This document shows, in pieces, positions 25,985 through 34,834 of a stretch of 64,000 nt of DNA. The position numbers and the translations under genes were made by a program. The notes beneath the pieces are model-generated. The model searched no databases and was not told the origin of the DNA. It saw only the letters and a program-made list of their open reading frames with translations. The stretch's first letter is position 1, and each line of letters starts with the position of its first letter. Source of the DNA: an uncultured Clostridium sp. (GTDB lineage: Bacteria > Bacillota > Clostridia > Clostridiales > Clostridiaceae); assembly GCA_900547475.1 (NCBI GenBank), contig URGW01000004.1, positions 72,548-136,547 on the forward strand, written 5' to 3'.

Positions 25985-27835
25985 CTATGCAAATGTCAAT
26001 ACTACTTCTCCTACATCTACATTTCCTTCTTTAGTAGCTACAACCTCTTGTTCCTCATTTAAATTAGTTATTATTACTGGGGTTACAATATCATACCCGC
26101 ACTTCTCTATTTCCTTACAATCAAACTCCAATAATAAATCCCCAACTTTAATTCTATCATCAACATTAACATGCTCCTTAAAGAATTTTCCTCCAAGCTG
26201 TACTGTATCAAGTCCTACATGTATCAATATTTCAGTACCATCTTCACTTACAATTCCAATAGCATGTTTACTCTCAAAAATCGAAGCAATTCTTCCGTTA
26301 ACTGGAGCATATACCTTTCCCTCTGATGGAATTATAGCCATTCCTTTCCCCATCATTCCACCTGAAAATACTGGATCATTTACTTCTTCTAATTTAATAA
26401 GTTCACCTTTTATTGGACTATAAATTGACTCATTTACTTTTTCATTATTTTTGTTACCAGATTCATCTTCATCTACAACATCTTCAAAACCTATATACCA
26501 TAGTATTGCAAAAGTGACAACAAAAGTAATTGCAGCAGAAATTAATGCATTAATAACATTCATAGGGTCTTCACCTACGTAAAGACCAATGGCAGCAAGA
26601 CCTGCTCCTCCGCCTCCAAATCTTAATACACCTGTAAGTCCAGCATATAGTCCACCTAATCCACCACCAATTGTTGTTGCAATTAGAGGTTTTTTCAGCC
26701 TTAAGTTAACACCAAATAATGCTGGTTCAGTAACTCCTAATAATGCTGTTACACCAGTAGAAATAGATAATTGTTTTAAATCCTTATCCTTTGTCTTTAC
26801 GGCAACACATAATGCAGCTGCCCCTTGAGCAATATTAGATGGAAGATTACCTGGTCCAATAATTGATTCATAACCTAAAGTAGAAAGTGAATTTACATAT
26901 GCCGGCAATAGGCTATAATGCATTCCTGTCATAACTAAGAACGGCATAAATGCTCCAATTACTGTTGGTAATATCCAAGGTGCTATACTTTCTATAGATA
27001 ACAATACGTTTACAAGAGCATCGCCTATAAACCCACCTAAAGGTCCTAAGGCTACCATTGAAATAGGAACCATTATTAATATTGTAAGTAATGGTTTAGC
27101 TATAAACTTAATCATTGATGGAGTAATTTTCTCAACAAACTTCTCAATATATGATAATACAAAAACAATTAAAATTATTGGAATAACTGATGATGAATAA
27201 GTTACCATCTTAATTGGTATACCTAAAACCTTAACAAAATCACCTGTTTCTTTTAAAGCTATAAAATTAGGATGTAACAATATAGCACCCATCAACATAG
27301 CCATATGCATATTACAATTAAATTTCTTTGCAGCAGTAGCAGCTAAAAATATTGGTAAAAAGTAATATGATGAATCAGCTATAAAATTTAAAAAATAATA
27401 AACATTACCTGATTTATCTATAAGATTAAATAAAGTAAGGATTGAAAGCAGGGCCTTTATCATCCCTGCTCCAGCTATAATAGGCATTATAGGTGCAAAT
27501 ATCCCTGCAATAGTGTCTAATAATGTATTAAGCCTTCCTTTTTTATCTTCATTTTTCTCATCTTCTTTACTTTGAGTTTTTTTACTTTCAAAATTTCCAA
27601 GCTTCATTATTTCAGAATAAACTCTAGCTACTTCAGATCCAATAACAACCTGATATTGTCCACCTTTGTTTACAACTCCTAAAACTCCAGTAATATTCTT
27701 GATATTTTCCTCATTTACATTTTCTATTGAATTTAATGTAAATCTTAATCTTGTAACACAGTGTGTAAGATGCTTTATATTATCTAAACCACCAATTTCC
27801 TTTAGAACCTGTTCTGCAACAGCTTTAACATTCAT
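25985..27835 (-). CDS. Beta-glucoside PTS permease IIBCA (operon 3)
   Basis: A 616-residue B-C-A fusion: EIIB C26 (THCVTRLRF), EIIC with GVTEPALFGVNLR, EIIA with LIHVGLDTV. Same role as the permeases at 16379 and 22748. Here the gene order is reversed: GH1 comes first and the PTS second, 50 bp apart, behind an RpiR regulator gene. No RAT sequence was found before this operon, so control is probably by RpiR and not LicT. GGGGG ribosome site before the ATG. A hairpin around 25917-25956 (GAGGAGGAAC...GTTCGTCCTCC) lies just after the stop and should end the transcript. Confidence 0.94.
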   Translation of the reverse strand: MNVKAVAEQVLKEIGGLDNIKHLTHCVTRLRFTLNSIENVNEENIKNITGVLGVVNKGGQYQVVIGSEVARVYSEIMKLGNFESKKTQSKEDEKNEDKKGRLNTLLDTIAGIFAPIMPIIAGAGMIKALLSILTLFNLIDKSGNVYYFLNFIADSSYYFLPIFLAATAAKKFNCNMHMAMLMGAILLHPNFIALKETGDFVKVLGIPIKMVTYSSSVIPIILIVFVLSYIEKFVEKITPSMIKFIAKPLLTILIMVPISMVALGPLGGFIGDALVNVLLSIESIAPWILPTVIGAFMPFLVMTGMHYSLLPAYVNSLSTLGYESIIGPGNLPSNIAQGAAALCVAVKTKDKDLKQLSISTGVTALLGVTEPALFGVNLRLKKPLIATTIGGGLGGLYAGLTGVLRFGGGGAGLAAIGLYVGEDPMNVINALISAAITFVVTFAILWYIGFEDVVDEDESGNKNNEKVNESIYSPIKGELIKLEEVNDPVFSGGMMGKGMAIIPSEGKVYAPVNGRIASIFESKHAIGIVSEDGTEILIHVGLDTVQLGGKFFKEHVNVDDRIKVGDLLLEFDCKEIEKCGYDIVTPVIITNLNEEQEVVATKEGNVDVGEVVLTFA

Positions 27836-27885
27836 TCTTATCCCCCCGTTATTAAATCTATTTATACCTGATAATTAAATTTTTC

Positions 27886-29292
27886 CTAGTAGGATGTATC
27901 TTCTCCATTAGTAGCAATCACTTTTTTATACCACTTAAAAGAATCTTTCTTCAATCTCTTTAAAGTTCCATTGCCTTCATCATCTTTATCAACATAAATA
28001 AATCCATATCTCTTTCTCATTTCACCAGTTCCAACTGATACTATATCAATAGGTCCCCAGCATGTATATCCAATAACATCAACGAAATCTAACTCAATTG
28101 CTTTTTTCATTTCATCAATATGTCTTGATAAAAAGTCAATTCTATAAGTATCCTTTATACTTCCGTCTTCTTCTACTTTATCAATAGCACCTAATCCATT
28201 TTCAACAATAAATAATGGCAATTCATATCTATCATATAACTCATTTAAAGCAATTCTTAATCCAGTTGGATCTATAGGCCAGTCCCAATCATTTCTTTCT
28301 AAATAAGTATTTGACCTATCGACTACTATGTTATTACCATCTTCACTAGATGCAATAGAAGAGAAATAATAACTAAAAGCTATATAATCAACTTTACCTT
28401 CCTTAAGAATTTCTGCATCTCCATCTTCCATTTCTAAAGAGACATTCAATCTTTTAAGTTGAGCTTTACATAAAGCTGTATAATATCCTTTACACATTAC
28501 ATCTGTATAATAATAATTAGGCATCATATGAAATCTTTGAGCTAATACATCATTTGGATTACATGTTTTAGGATAAGTTGTAGGATACTGTAACATACAA
28601 CCAATCTTAAAATCAGGATTAATTTTATGTCCAATTACAACTGCTCTTGCACTAGCTAAAAACATATTATGGCTTGCTATAACCTTAATCTCATTATGAT
28701 TTTCTCCTTCTTTATATAAAATACCAGCTTGATGATATGGCTCTTTTTGATTCATCGTTTCATTAATTTCATTAAAAGTCATCCAGTATTTAACCTTATC
28801 TTTATATCTATCAAAAACAACTTCACAAAAACGTTCAAAAAATCCTATAAGCTTTCTATTTCTCCACGAACCATACTTTTGTACTAAATTCAATGGTGTT
28901 TCATAATGCGATAAAGTAACAACTGGTTGTATTCCTTTACTTAAAAGTTCATCAAAAACTTTATCATAAAACTTTAATCCTTCTTCGTTAGGTTCAGTAT
29001 CATCACCATTTGGAAAAATCCTTGGCCAATTAATTGACATTCTAAAACAATTAAAACCTATTTCTGAAAATAATTCTATATCTTCACTGTATCTATGATA
29101 AAAATCAACAGCTTCATGACTTGGATAATATTTTCCCTCTTTAACATAATCATGTACTTCTCTAGGAACTCCATGTCTAGAACCCATCTCTACATCGGCT
29201 ATACTTAATCCCTTACCTCCTTCAAGATAAGCACCTTCATATTGGTTTGCAGCTGTTGCTCCTCCCCATAAAAAATCTTTTTTCATATTCAA
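27886..29292 (-). CDS. GH1 6-phospho-beta-glucosidase (operon 3)
   Basis: A 468-residue GH1 enzyme. Acid/base glutamate in TFNEIN, nucleophile in FIVENGLGAID. The likely start is TTG at 29292, 9 bases after GGGAGG; an ATG two codons later has a 15-base spacing. It cleaves 6-phospho-beta-glucosides from the partner PTS. It is first in operon 3. A hairpin with a T-run stands immediately before the ribosome site, inside the presumed leader. Regulated most likely by the RpiR protein coded just upstream. Confidence 0.92.
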   Translation of the reverse strand: MNMKKDFLWGGATAANQYEGAYLEGGKGLSIADVEMGSRHGVPREVHDYVKEGKYYPSHEAVDFYHRYSEDIELFSEIGFNCFRMSINWPRIFPNGDDTEPNEEGLKFYDKVFDELLSKGIQPVVTLSHYETPLNLVQKYGSWRNRKLIGFFERFCEVVFDRYKDKVKYWMTFNEINETMNQKEPYHQAGILYKEGENHNEIKVIASHNMFLASARAVVIGHKINPDFKIGCMLQYPTTYPKTCNPNDVLAQRFHMMPNYYYTDVMCKGYYTALCKAQLKRLNVSLEMEDGDAEILKEGKVDYIAFSYYFSSIASSEDGNNIVVDRSNTYLERNDWDWPIDPTGLRIALNELYDRYELPLFIVENGLGAIDKVEEDGSIKDTYRIDFLSRHIDEMKKAIELDFVDVIGYTCWGPIDIVSVGTGEMRKRYGFIYVDKDDEGNGTLKRLKKDSFKWYKKVIATNGEDTSY

Positions 29293-29311
29293 AATAAATA
29301 TCCTCCCTTAT

Positions 29312-29354
29312 AAAAAAATCTCCTGGATACACTTAGTATATATCGCAGGAGATT
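29312..29354 (-). terminator. Hairpin plus T-run directly before the GH1 ribosome site (operon 3)
   Basis: Minus strand AATCTCCTG (29346-29354) pairs with CAGGAGATT (29317-29325), then TTTTT. It is either the terminator of the rpiR gene or an attenuator in the leader of GH1-PTS. The GH1 ribosome site begins only a few bases later. Confidence 0.7.
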
Positions 29355-29383
29355 CTAAAAAAAGGCATATGAAACTGATGGTT

Positions 29384-29433
29384 ACAGTGTTTTATGAAAA
29401 CGCTTTAAATAATAGTTTTTTATAAAACACTGT
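29384..29433. promoter_or_regulatory. 12-bp inverted repeat with a central cre-like site, candidate operator
   Basis: ACAGTGTTTTAT (29384-29395) and ATAAAACACTGT (29422-29433) are exact complements, 26 bp apart. Between them lies TGAAAACGCTTTAA (29395-29408), one mismatch from the cre consensus. No T-run follows on the minus strand, so an operator is likelier than a terminator. Candidate binding sites for the RpiR protein and CcpA. Confidence 0.5.
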
Positions 29434-29434
29434 T

Positions 29435-30325
29435 TCATTCTACATCTCTATTCATTAATAATGTATTTTTTGAATATCTTTTATACTCTAATTTTTTTGT
29501 TTTTTCTAACTTCTTATTATAATTTTCATCATAATTTAATAAAAAATAAGATGAATATAAAATATCTAAAATTAAATTTAAAGATATATGTGTGCTAAAA
29601 TCACCTAAGTTTTGAAATAAGCTCTCCTTCGTTGATAAGACTAACTTACATGATGCATATTGAGATAAAGTATTTTCTCCAAAAGATGTAATTGTAATAA
29701 TCTGTATAGATCTTTTTTTACACTCCCTTGCTATTTCAATTATTTTCTCTGTTTCTCCAGAGTATGAAATTATTATAGCTATATCTCTGGAAGTTAAACA
29801 TTCTACTTCATATAATTGATAGTTTAAATTATTCGAAATAGATACACGCTTACCTATTTTCATCATCTTTTCTTTAAAAGATTCTGCTTGATTTAATAAA
29901 GTACCAGCAGAAAATATTGAAATACAATCACTGTACTTTATTATAGTAATAGCTTTCTGTAAAGAATCATAATCTACTAAACTCATTGTATCTTGAATAG
30001 TATCCATATATAAATGTGAAATATTATTTGCTGCTTTCATTAATGTATCATCTTTTGAAAATGGGAAATTGACATCTATCTTTCCCGATTGTTGATTTAA
30101 GTAATTTATCTCTTTAATAAAACTTTCTTTAAATTCATCAAATCCACTAAACCCTAATTTTTTGCAAAATCTTATTACTGTTGCAGGTGAAGTATACGTA
30201 GATTCTGCTAAGTTTCTTGTTGAATATTTATCTATTTTTATTCCTATTTCTAAAATAAAATCAGCTATGCATTTTTCTGAATTAGACATATCATCTTTTA
30301 TTCTTAAATTCTCAATTATTAACAC
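29435..30325 (-). CDS. MurR/RpiR-family transcriptional regulator (operon 3)
   Basis: A 296-residue regulator: N-terminal helix-turn-helix (STRNLAESTYTSPATVIRF, about 34-53), then the SIS domain (ISIFSAGTLLNQAESFKEK; IAIIISYSGETEKII). RpiR proteins bind a sugar phosphate through SIS and control nearby catabolic genes. It is directly upstream of GH1-PTS operon 3 on the same strand, with a 142-bp gap that holds an inverted repeat, a cre-like site and a hairpin. It is not closely similar to the RpiR protein at 3329. Confidence 0.9.
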   Translation of the reverse strand: MLIIENLRIKDDMSNSEKCIADFILEIGIKIDKYSTRNLAESTYTSPATVIRFCKKLGFSGFDEFKESFIKEINYLNQQSGKIDVNFPFSKDDTLMKAANNISHLYMDTIQDTMSLVDYDSLQKAITIIKYSDCISIFSAGTLLNQAESFKEKMMKIGKRVSISNNLNYQLYEVECLTSRDIAIIISYSGETEKIIEIARECKKRSIQIITITSFGENTLSQYASCKLVLSTKESLFQNLGDFSTHISLNLILDILYSSYFLLNYDENYNKKLEKTKKLEYKRYSKNTLLMNRDVE

Positions 30326-30395
30326 TGCTGATATTCACTCCCTTTTTACATATATCATTACATATTTTTATTATATACTACAAATTTTACTTTAC

Positions 30396-30433
30396 AAACA
30401 AAAACTGCTCAGCTTCATTATCTACGCAGTTTT
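30396..30433 (-). terminator. Terminator after the helicase gene
   Basis: GCAGTTTT / AAAACTGC arms (30426-30433 and 30401-30408), followed on the minus strand by TTTGTTTG. It closes the helicase module. Confidence 0.55.
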
Positions 30434-30445
30434 GATTCTTATATA

Positions 30446-31774
30446 TTATAATAAATCACTAACTCGTGAATACCTCCCATTCCACCTCAATGCACAAGTC
30501 CCACGCTGCCCATGCCTATTCTTAATAATAACAGCATTCATACATTCAGGATTCCTATCCGCTTCCTTAGAATTATAATTAAGCTTCCCCTGCTTAAATA
30601 GCATGTCCCTATACTGCCTATCATCAAGCTTAATATTCCTATAAAGAGCAATAACCTGATCACTATCCTGTTCAATCCTAGCACTATCTTGAATATCACT
30701 AGAATCAATCTTTTCAACAGCAATATCACCAGTTCTCCTATCAACCACCCTATTAGCCTGAGCCACTAAAACTACACATATACCCTCATTCATAGCTAAA
30801 GTCTTAAGCTTCCCACTAATCTTCCCAAGCTTATTTGTCATAATATCCTTTTCACCAAAATCAACATACTTATTAATATAATCAACAAAAACAACATCTA
30901 AATTATTTTGAAGCTTATACACTTTTATCTCATGAATAAACTTATCAAGATCAGTTTCAGTAGAAACATAAAAACTACTACTCATTAACTTAGCCATAAG
31001 CTTAGATATACTATCCTTTTGCTCAACCAAAATACTATCCTCATCAATAGAATTACTAGATAGTGATAATGCACTTGCTGCCATCTTATTAAATATTTGA
31101 TTAGTACTCATTTCTGCACTACCATAAAAAACCTTAGCTCCACTAAAAACCATATTAGCTGCTGCCTGAATAGAAAATGTACTTTTTCCAACACCACTTC
31201 TAGCAAAAACAGTAATAAGCCTTCCCTTTTGAAAATTCCCTAAATATTTATCAATATAATAAAATCCACTTTTTATTCCTTGATCCCTATTCTCATTATA
31301 AAGCCACTTTAAATACTCATCATATTCTTGTGTTATATCTAACTCCTTCTTAATTTGGCACTTATGAATATTAATCTTAGTATTTTCAACCTCAGCTTCA
31401 ATTTCCTCAACAGACATACCTCTTGAAATATTCTTACACATTTCAACATACAGATGCTTTTTATAGCCCCTAATAAGTAACTCCAGCTTTGTATTAAAGC
31501 CATGATCACTTGGATTACAAGTATATATTTCTGTAACATAAGAAACCCCATCCATAGAAGTAATATTTTCTCTTTGATATTCTAAAAAGTTAACCAAATC
31601 AATAGACATTTTTTTATTAACCATTTCCATAATGCCTAAATAAATATTTACATGAGGCTCATACAAAAACATATACGGCTTTATAACTTCCTTTGCTGTT
31701 ATTATAAGCTCACTATTTTTAAGAATTGAACTTAATATTTCTTGCTCTAATTGTACTTGACCACTCTCTAACAT
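30446..31774 (-). CDS. DnaB-type replicative helicase paralogue
   Basis: A 442-residue protein with a short DnaB N-terminal domain (LEQEILSSILKN...) and a RecA-fold helicase domain. Walker A reads ARSGVGKST (about 191-199), Walker B DVVFVDYIN, later LVAQANR and the C-terminal KNRHGQRGT. It looks phage- or plasmid-type and not like the housekeeping DnaB, whose Walker A is normally GRPSMGKT. I start it at ATG 31774 with AAGGGG 8 bases before; a GTG three codons upstream overlaps that site. It is the last gene of a module with a replisome-organizer-like protein (20 bp upstream). A remnant of its 3' end lies at 20385-20463. Confidence 0.88.
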   Translation of the reverse strand: MLESGQVQLEQEILSSILKNSELIITAKEVIKPYMFLYEPHVNIYLGIMEMVNKKMSIDLVNFLEYQRENITSMDGVSYVTEIYTCNPSDHGFNTKLELLIRGYKKHLYVEMCKNISRGMSVEEIEAEVENTKINIHKCQIKKELDITQEYDEYLKWLYNENRDQGIKSGFYYIDKYLGNFQKGRLITVFARSGVGKSTFSIQAAANMVFSGAKVFYGSAEMSTNQIFNKMAASALSLSSNSIDEDSILVEQKDSISKLMAKLMSSSFYVSTETDLDKFIHEIKVYKLQNNLDVVFVDYINKYVDFGEKDIMTNKLGKISGKLKTLAMNEGICVVLVAQANRVVDRRTGDIAVEKIDSSDIQDSARIEQDSDQVIALYRNIKLDDRQYRDMLFKQGKLNYNSKEADRNPECMNAVIIKNRHGQRGTCALRWNGRYSRVSDLL

Positions 31775-31794
31775 AATACTCACCCCTTATAATC

Positions 31795-32874
31795 TTATAT
31801 GCTATTTATATAATCCTCTGTGTTTATTCCCCACTCCTCATATTCATCCCTAAGAGTATAATATTTTTTCTTGTATCTAAGCCATATCTCTCCATCATCA
31901 ACAAACTTTCCTATGGCATTATTTCTAGTTAAAAAGTATGATAAATGCCACTGAAAATCATAAAAATAATCACTGATATAAACCTTGGCATAATTATCAA
32001 TTGCTTTTTTAATTTCAGCAAAACTATATTTCGACATAGCTTTATTTATACTGTCTATAACTTTAATATTTAAACTAACAGATTTACCTATTTTCTTACT
32101 ATTCCAATGATTAATTATATTTATATATATTTTATTATTTATAAATATTTTATTATTATTATTATTTATATATATATTATTACGTGGAGTAGATACATTA
32201 TCGTATCCCCCTTGGTCATCACTAGATACATCAGCATATCTAGTACTAGGTACATCCTTGTATCTACCTTCATCACAACTAGATACATCAGCATGTCTAC
32301 TTACATCACTAGTTTCATCAATGTATCTACTTTCTTCATGACTAGATACCTCAGTGTAACCACCTTCTCCATTACCAGTTACATCAGCGTATCCAGTACT
32401 AGGTATATCCTTGTATCTATCTTTCTCACAACTAGATACATCAGCATGTCCACTTGTTCCACTAGTTTCATCAGTGTATCTACCTTGTACATTACTAGGT
32501 ACATCAGCATATCTACCTTTTTCTCTTATAGATACATCAGTGTAACCACTTTGTGCATTACTAGATACATGATTGTATCCATTATCTTCAACATCCTTAC
32601 CCGACAAATAATCCTTTATTATCACATATACATTTTTCTTTCCACATTTCTTTTCAATTCTTATATAATTCTTAGCTTGCAATTTCCTTAATATACTATA
32701 AATACATTCCTTATTCTTAATACAAAAATAATCCAATAAAGACTTCAATCCTATAGAAATAACATTACTATCTTCAAAATCAAATGACTTTAATGCAATA
32801 AGCATATCTCTTTCTCTTCTGTTAATTTCCTTATCTAGTACAAGCTTATGTAATATATCTAAATGCTTCCCCAT
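31795..32874 (-). CDS. Winged-helix replisome-organizer-like protein with a repeat linker
   Basis: A 359-residue protein in three parts. Residues 1-90 look like a winged-helix domain (REINRRERDMLIALKSF-type region, then SILRKLQAKNYIRIEKK) as in phage replication initiators. Residues 99-230 are about twelve 11-residue repeats built on (R/G)Y-x-D-V-S/P-S. Residues 245-359 form a helical domain resembling the DnaD-like C-terminus of replisome organizers (SFAEIKKAIDNYAKV...FLTRNNAIGKF). It sits just before a DnaB-type helicase, the order seen in phage and plasmid replication modules, where such proteins load helicase. The family assignment is inferred from layout and context. AAAGGTGGG precedes the ATG. 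Confidence 0.65.
   Translation of the reverse strand: MGKHLDILHKLVLDKEINRRERDMLIALKSFDFEDSNVISIGLKSLLDYFCIKNKECIYSILRKLQAKNYIRIEKKCGKKNVYVIIKDYLSGKDVEDNGYNHVSSNAQSGYTDVSIREKGRYADVPSNVQGRYTDETSGTSGHADVSSCEKDRYKDIPSTGYADVTGNGEGGYTEVSSHEESRYIDETSDVSRHADVSSCDEGRYKDVPSTRYADVSSDDQGGYDNVSTPRNNIYINNNNNKIFINNKIYINIINHWNSKKIGKSVSLNIKVIDSINKAMSKYSFAEIKKAIDNYAKVYISDYFYDFQWHLSYFLTRNNAIGKFVDDGEIWLRYKKKYYTLRDEYEEWGINTEDYINSI
32185..32580 (-). repeat. 33-bp in-frame repeats with a 153-bp higher-order unit
   Basis: Units code for 9-12 residues such as RYADVPSNVQG, RYKDIPSTG, HADVSSCEKD. A larger block (RYTDETSGTSGHADVSSC... and RYIDETSDVSRHADVSSC...) recurs with an offset of 51 codons, and its DNA is nearly identical (compare 32274 and 32427). 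Confidence 0.85.
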
Positions 32875-32943
32875 AACTTAAACCCACCTTTCTATATACC
32901 CTAGAGATGTTATTTTTTCCAACATCCCCAGGATATAGTTTTA

Positions 32944-33486
32944 CTAAATTAATGTATATTCACACTGATGTAAAAGAGCTTCCACTCCTACTTGAAATAT
33001 TGATACTAATAATATATTAGGTTGAATTACTGTTAAATTAATTACTTCACTACTTGTCTGAGTCAAGAACTTATCTATAACTCCAAGTCCAATTATCTTC
33101 ATTTCTGGTGACTCATAAATATTAATAACATCCTCTTCCCTAGATATTATTTTAATTACTTCAATACTATTTTTAGTTAATAAAATTACATCACAAACTT
33201 TAGTAGTAAAATATCCCTTAAGCTGAATCATCACTTTTTCATTAAACAAAACCTTAAGCTCCACATCACTCTCTTTTATTTCCTCAATTCTTCGAACAAC
33301 TTCATTAAAAGAAATATGTGAAAGATTTTCTATAACCCCACAATAATATTCATTAGAATAAATATCTACTACCTCTTCTGTAAACTCTTTTTCATCAATA
33401 ATTGAAAGATACTTTTTTACTTTTAAAATAGCTAAAGACTTTATAAGTTCCTCTCTTTGATTAATAATATTCTTAATATTTTTCAT
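32944..33486 (-). CDS. DUF2800-like protein with a degenerate RecB/Cas4-type nuclease core
   Basis: A 180-residue protein without a clear match to a named enzyme. The stretch CDVILLTKNSIEVIKII, then PEMKIIGLGVID, then VINLTVIQPNILLVSIF follows the pattern of DUF2800 phage nucleases (GTxDxIII...LEVIDFKYG...PQLxLYALGAL...VRMTIIQPRL). The first metal aspartate is kept, but the expected D-x-K pair reads VIKIISR, so the active site seems lost. It lies 70 bp upstream of the replisome-organizer-like gene on the same strand. It may be a structural or regulatory relic. The assignment is by pattern memory and needs a profile search. Confidence 0.45.
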   Translation of the reverse strand: MKNIKNIINQREELIKSLAILKVKKYLSIIDEKEFTEEVVDIYSNEYYCGVIENLSHISFNEVVRRIEEIKESDVELKVLFNEKVMIQLKGYFTTKVCDVILLTKNSIEVIKIISREEDVINIYESPEMKIIGLGVIDKFLTQTSSEVINLTVIQPNILLVSIFQVGVEALLHQCEYTLI

Positions 33487-33603
33487 GATTCATACCCCCA
33501 CTTCCATTTAATAATTAAAGTTTACTCCTGAAATATTAAAGGAATATAAATTGAAGAAAGTTTTTTTATTAAAATTGTAAAATAGATATATTTCCATACA
33601 AAA

Positions 33604-33636
33604 AACTCAGAAATGAAATTATTTCACCTCTGAGTT
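33604..33636 (-). terminator. Terminator after the winged-helix regulator
   Basis: AACTCAGA / TCTGAGTT arms with an inner TGAAAT/ATTTCA stem, followed on the minus strand by TTTTTTG. It lies 17 bp after the stop at 33653. Confidence 0.75.
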
Positions 33637-33652
33637 AAAAAAATACTATAAA

Positions 33653-34348
33653 TTAATTAATTTTATATCCTATGGATCTAATGCTTTTAATATACCCACT
33701 TAACATTAAAGTTTTCTTCAAATTACTAATATGAACATCTATAGTTCTATCACATAATGATATACCAGTTCCCCATATATTATCTAAAATCTGACTTCTA
33801 CTCAAAACCTGTCCTTCATATTCTAACAAAAGCTTTAATATCTTAATTGGCATCATTCCCAACTTTACATATTCTCCATTTACTTTTGCAGTAAAATTTA
33901 TAAAATCCACTTCAATATTATTATAAGTCCATATATTATCAACTTTCTTCATATTAATTACTGGTTTCTTATTATTTAAAATACAATTACTACATTTTTT
34001 ATAACACTTATCCCCTTTATTTAAACCTTTACATTTGTTTTGTTGATAATCCATAAAATCAATTTTTGTTACTACTTGTTCATTCTTAACATTACTATAA
34101 GAATGCTTATTATTAATTTCATTAATAAAATTACTATTTCTCATTGCATTTACTCCAAGTTGAAATGCAGTAGTAAGGAACTCTTCCATAAACTTTTTTT
34201 CATAAATTTCAAATAACTCGCTTTCAGTATATTCCTCTTCATTATTAATATCATTTCCTTCATCATCACTTTTAATAAATAATGAATTAAAAATCTTAAT
34301 ATATTTACTGTACTTGTCCACATTATTGTAGCCATTATTATTTCCCAT
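33653..34348 (-). CDS. Orphan OmpR/PhoB-type winged-helix protein without receiver domain
   Basis: A 231-residue protein. The C-terminal 95 residues are a clear OmpR/PhoB DNA-binding domain (KLGMMPIKILKLLLEYEGQV, RSQILDNIWG, DRTIDVHISNLKKTL, SIRSIGYKIN). The N-terminal 120 residues are not a receiver: there is no phospho-aspartate fold, but a helical, acidic part and a cysteine cluster C-x7-C-x3-C-x2-C (KCKGLNKGDKCYKKCSNC). That cluster could bind zinc or an Fe-S centre. The start is ATG 34348, with AGGGGG before it; an upstream ATG (34387) has no site. No sensor kinase adjoins it. It may control the replication-like module. Confidence 0.8.
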   Translation of the reverse strand: MGNNNGYNNVDKYSKYIKIFNSLFIKSDDEGNDINNEEEYTESELFEIYEKKFMEEFLTTAFQLGVNAMRNSNFINEINNKHSYSNVKNEQVVTKIDFMDYQQNKCKGLNKGDKCYKKCSNCILNNKKPVINMKKVDNIWTYNNIEVDFINFTAKVNGEYVKLGMMPIKILKLLLEYEGQVLSRSQILDNIWGTGISLCDRTIDVHISNLKKTLMLSGYIKSIRSIGYKIN

Positions 34349-34834
34349 ATCAATAATACCCCCTATTATCTTACAATCAACATCCATTAACGTTTTTAAA
34401 AGAATCTAATAATATATCTCTATTAAAAAATCCTTTCAAAACTCTATAATAAAGTAAAATACTATTTATTCTTAATTAAAAAATAAAATATTTCTATGCT
34501 TATTATTTTTAACCTCCTAATTGTATTTAGAAAAGTTATTGAAGATGTTTACAAAATGTACTACAATGTAATTATTATGGTTAATTGTATACTTTTGGTA
34601 TTCAATAACATTTTAGAGTAAATGTAGTTCCCGCTACTTTTGCTCTTTTTATTTTTTTATAAAATAAATAATATTTATTAAAATAATTAATATAAGTTTT
34701 TACACTTATTTATTATTTAACTATATTTTACCATATTAAATATGATTTATTCAAGAATTTTACTTCATTTTTTTGACTATTTTCTAAAGCTACTTACTTA
34801 TTTCAACTGGTTTTGTAAATTTATTTACATTCAT
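34349..34834. other. Intergenic stretch without a gene
   Basis: 486 bp of very AT-rich DNA between two minus-strand genes. No frame with a ribosome site was found on either strand. It probably holds the promoter of the winged-helix gene; no operator could be assigned. Confidence 0.5.

Noticed and set aside
29384..29433. Rho-independent terminator of rpiR
   Set aside because: Perfect arms but no T-run on either strand and a 26-base loop with a cre-like site; called an operator candidate.
32185..32580. CRISPR array (regular repeats near a helicase)
   Set aside because: The repeats are contiguous coding units with no spacers, and no cas genes are present.
32107..32691. 194-codon frame opposite the replisome-organizer-like gene
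   Set aside because: It is the mirror of the coding repeats, with no ribosome site; composition is Ile/Ser/Tyr-rich as expected from antisense.
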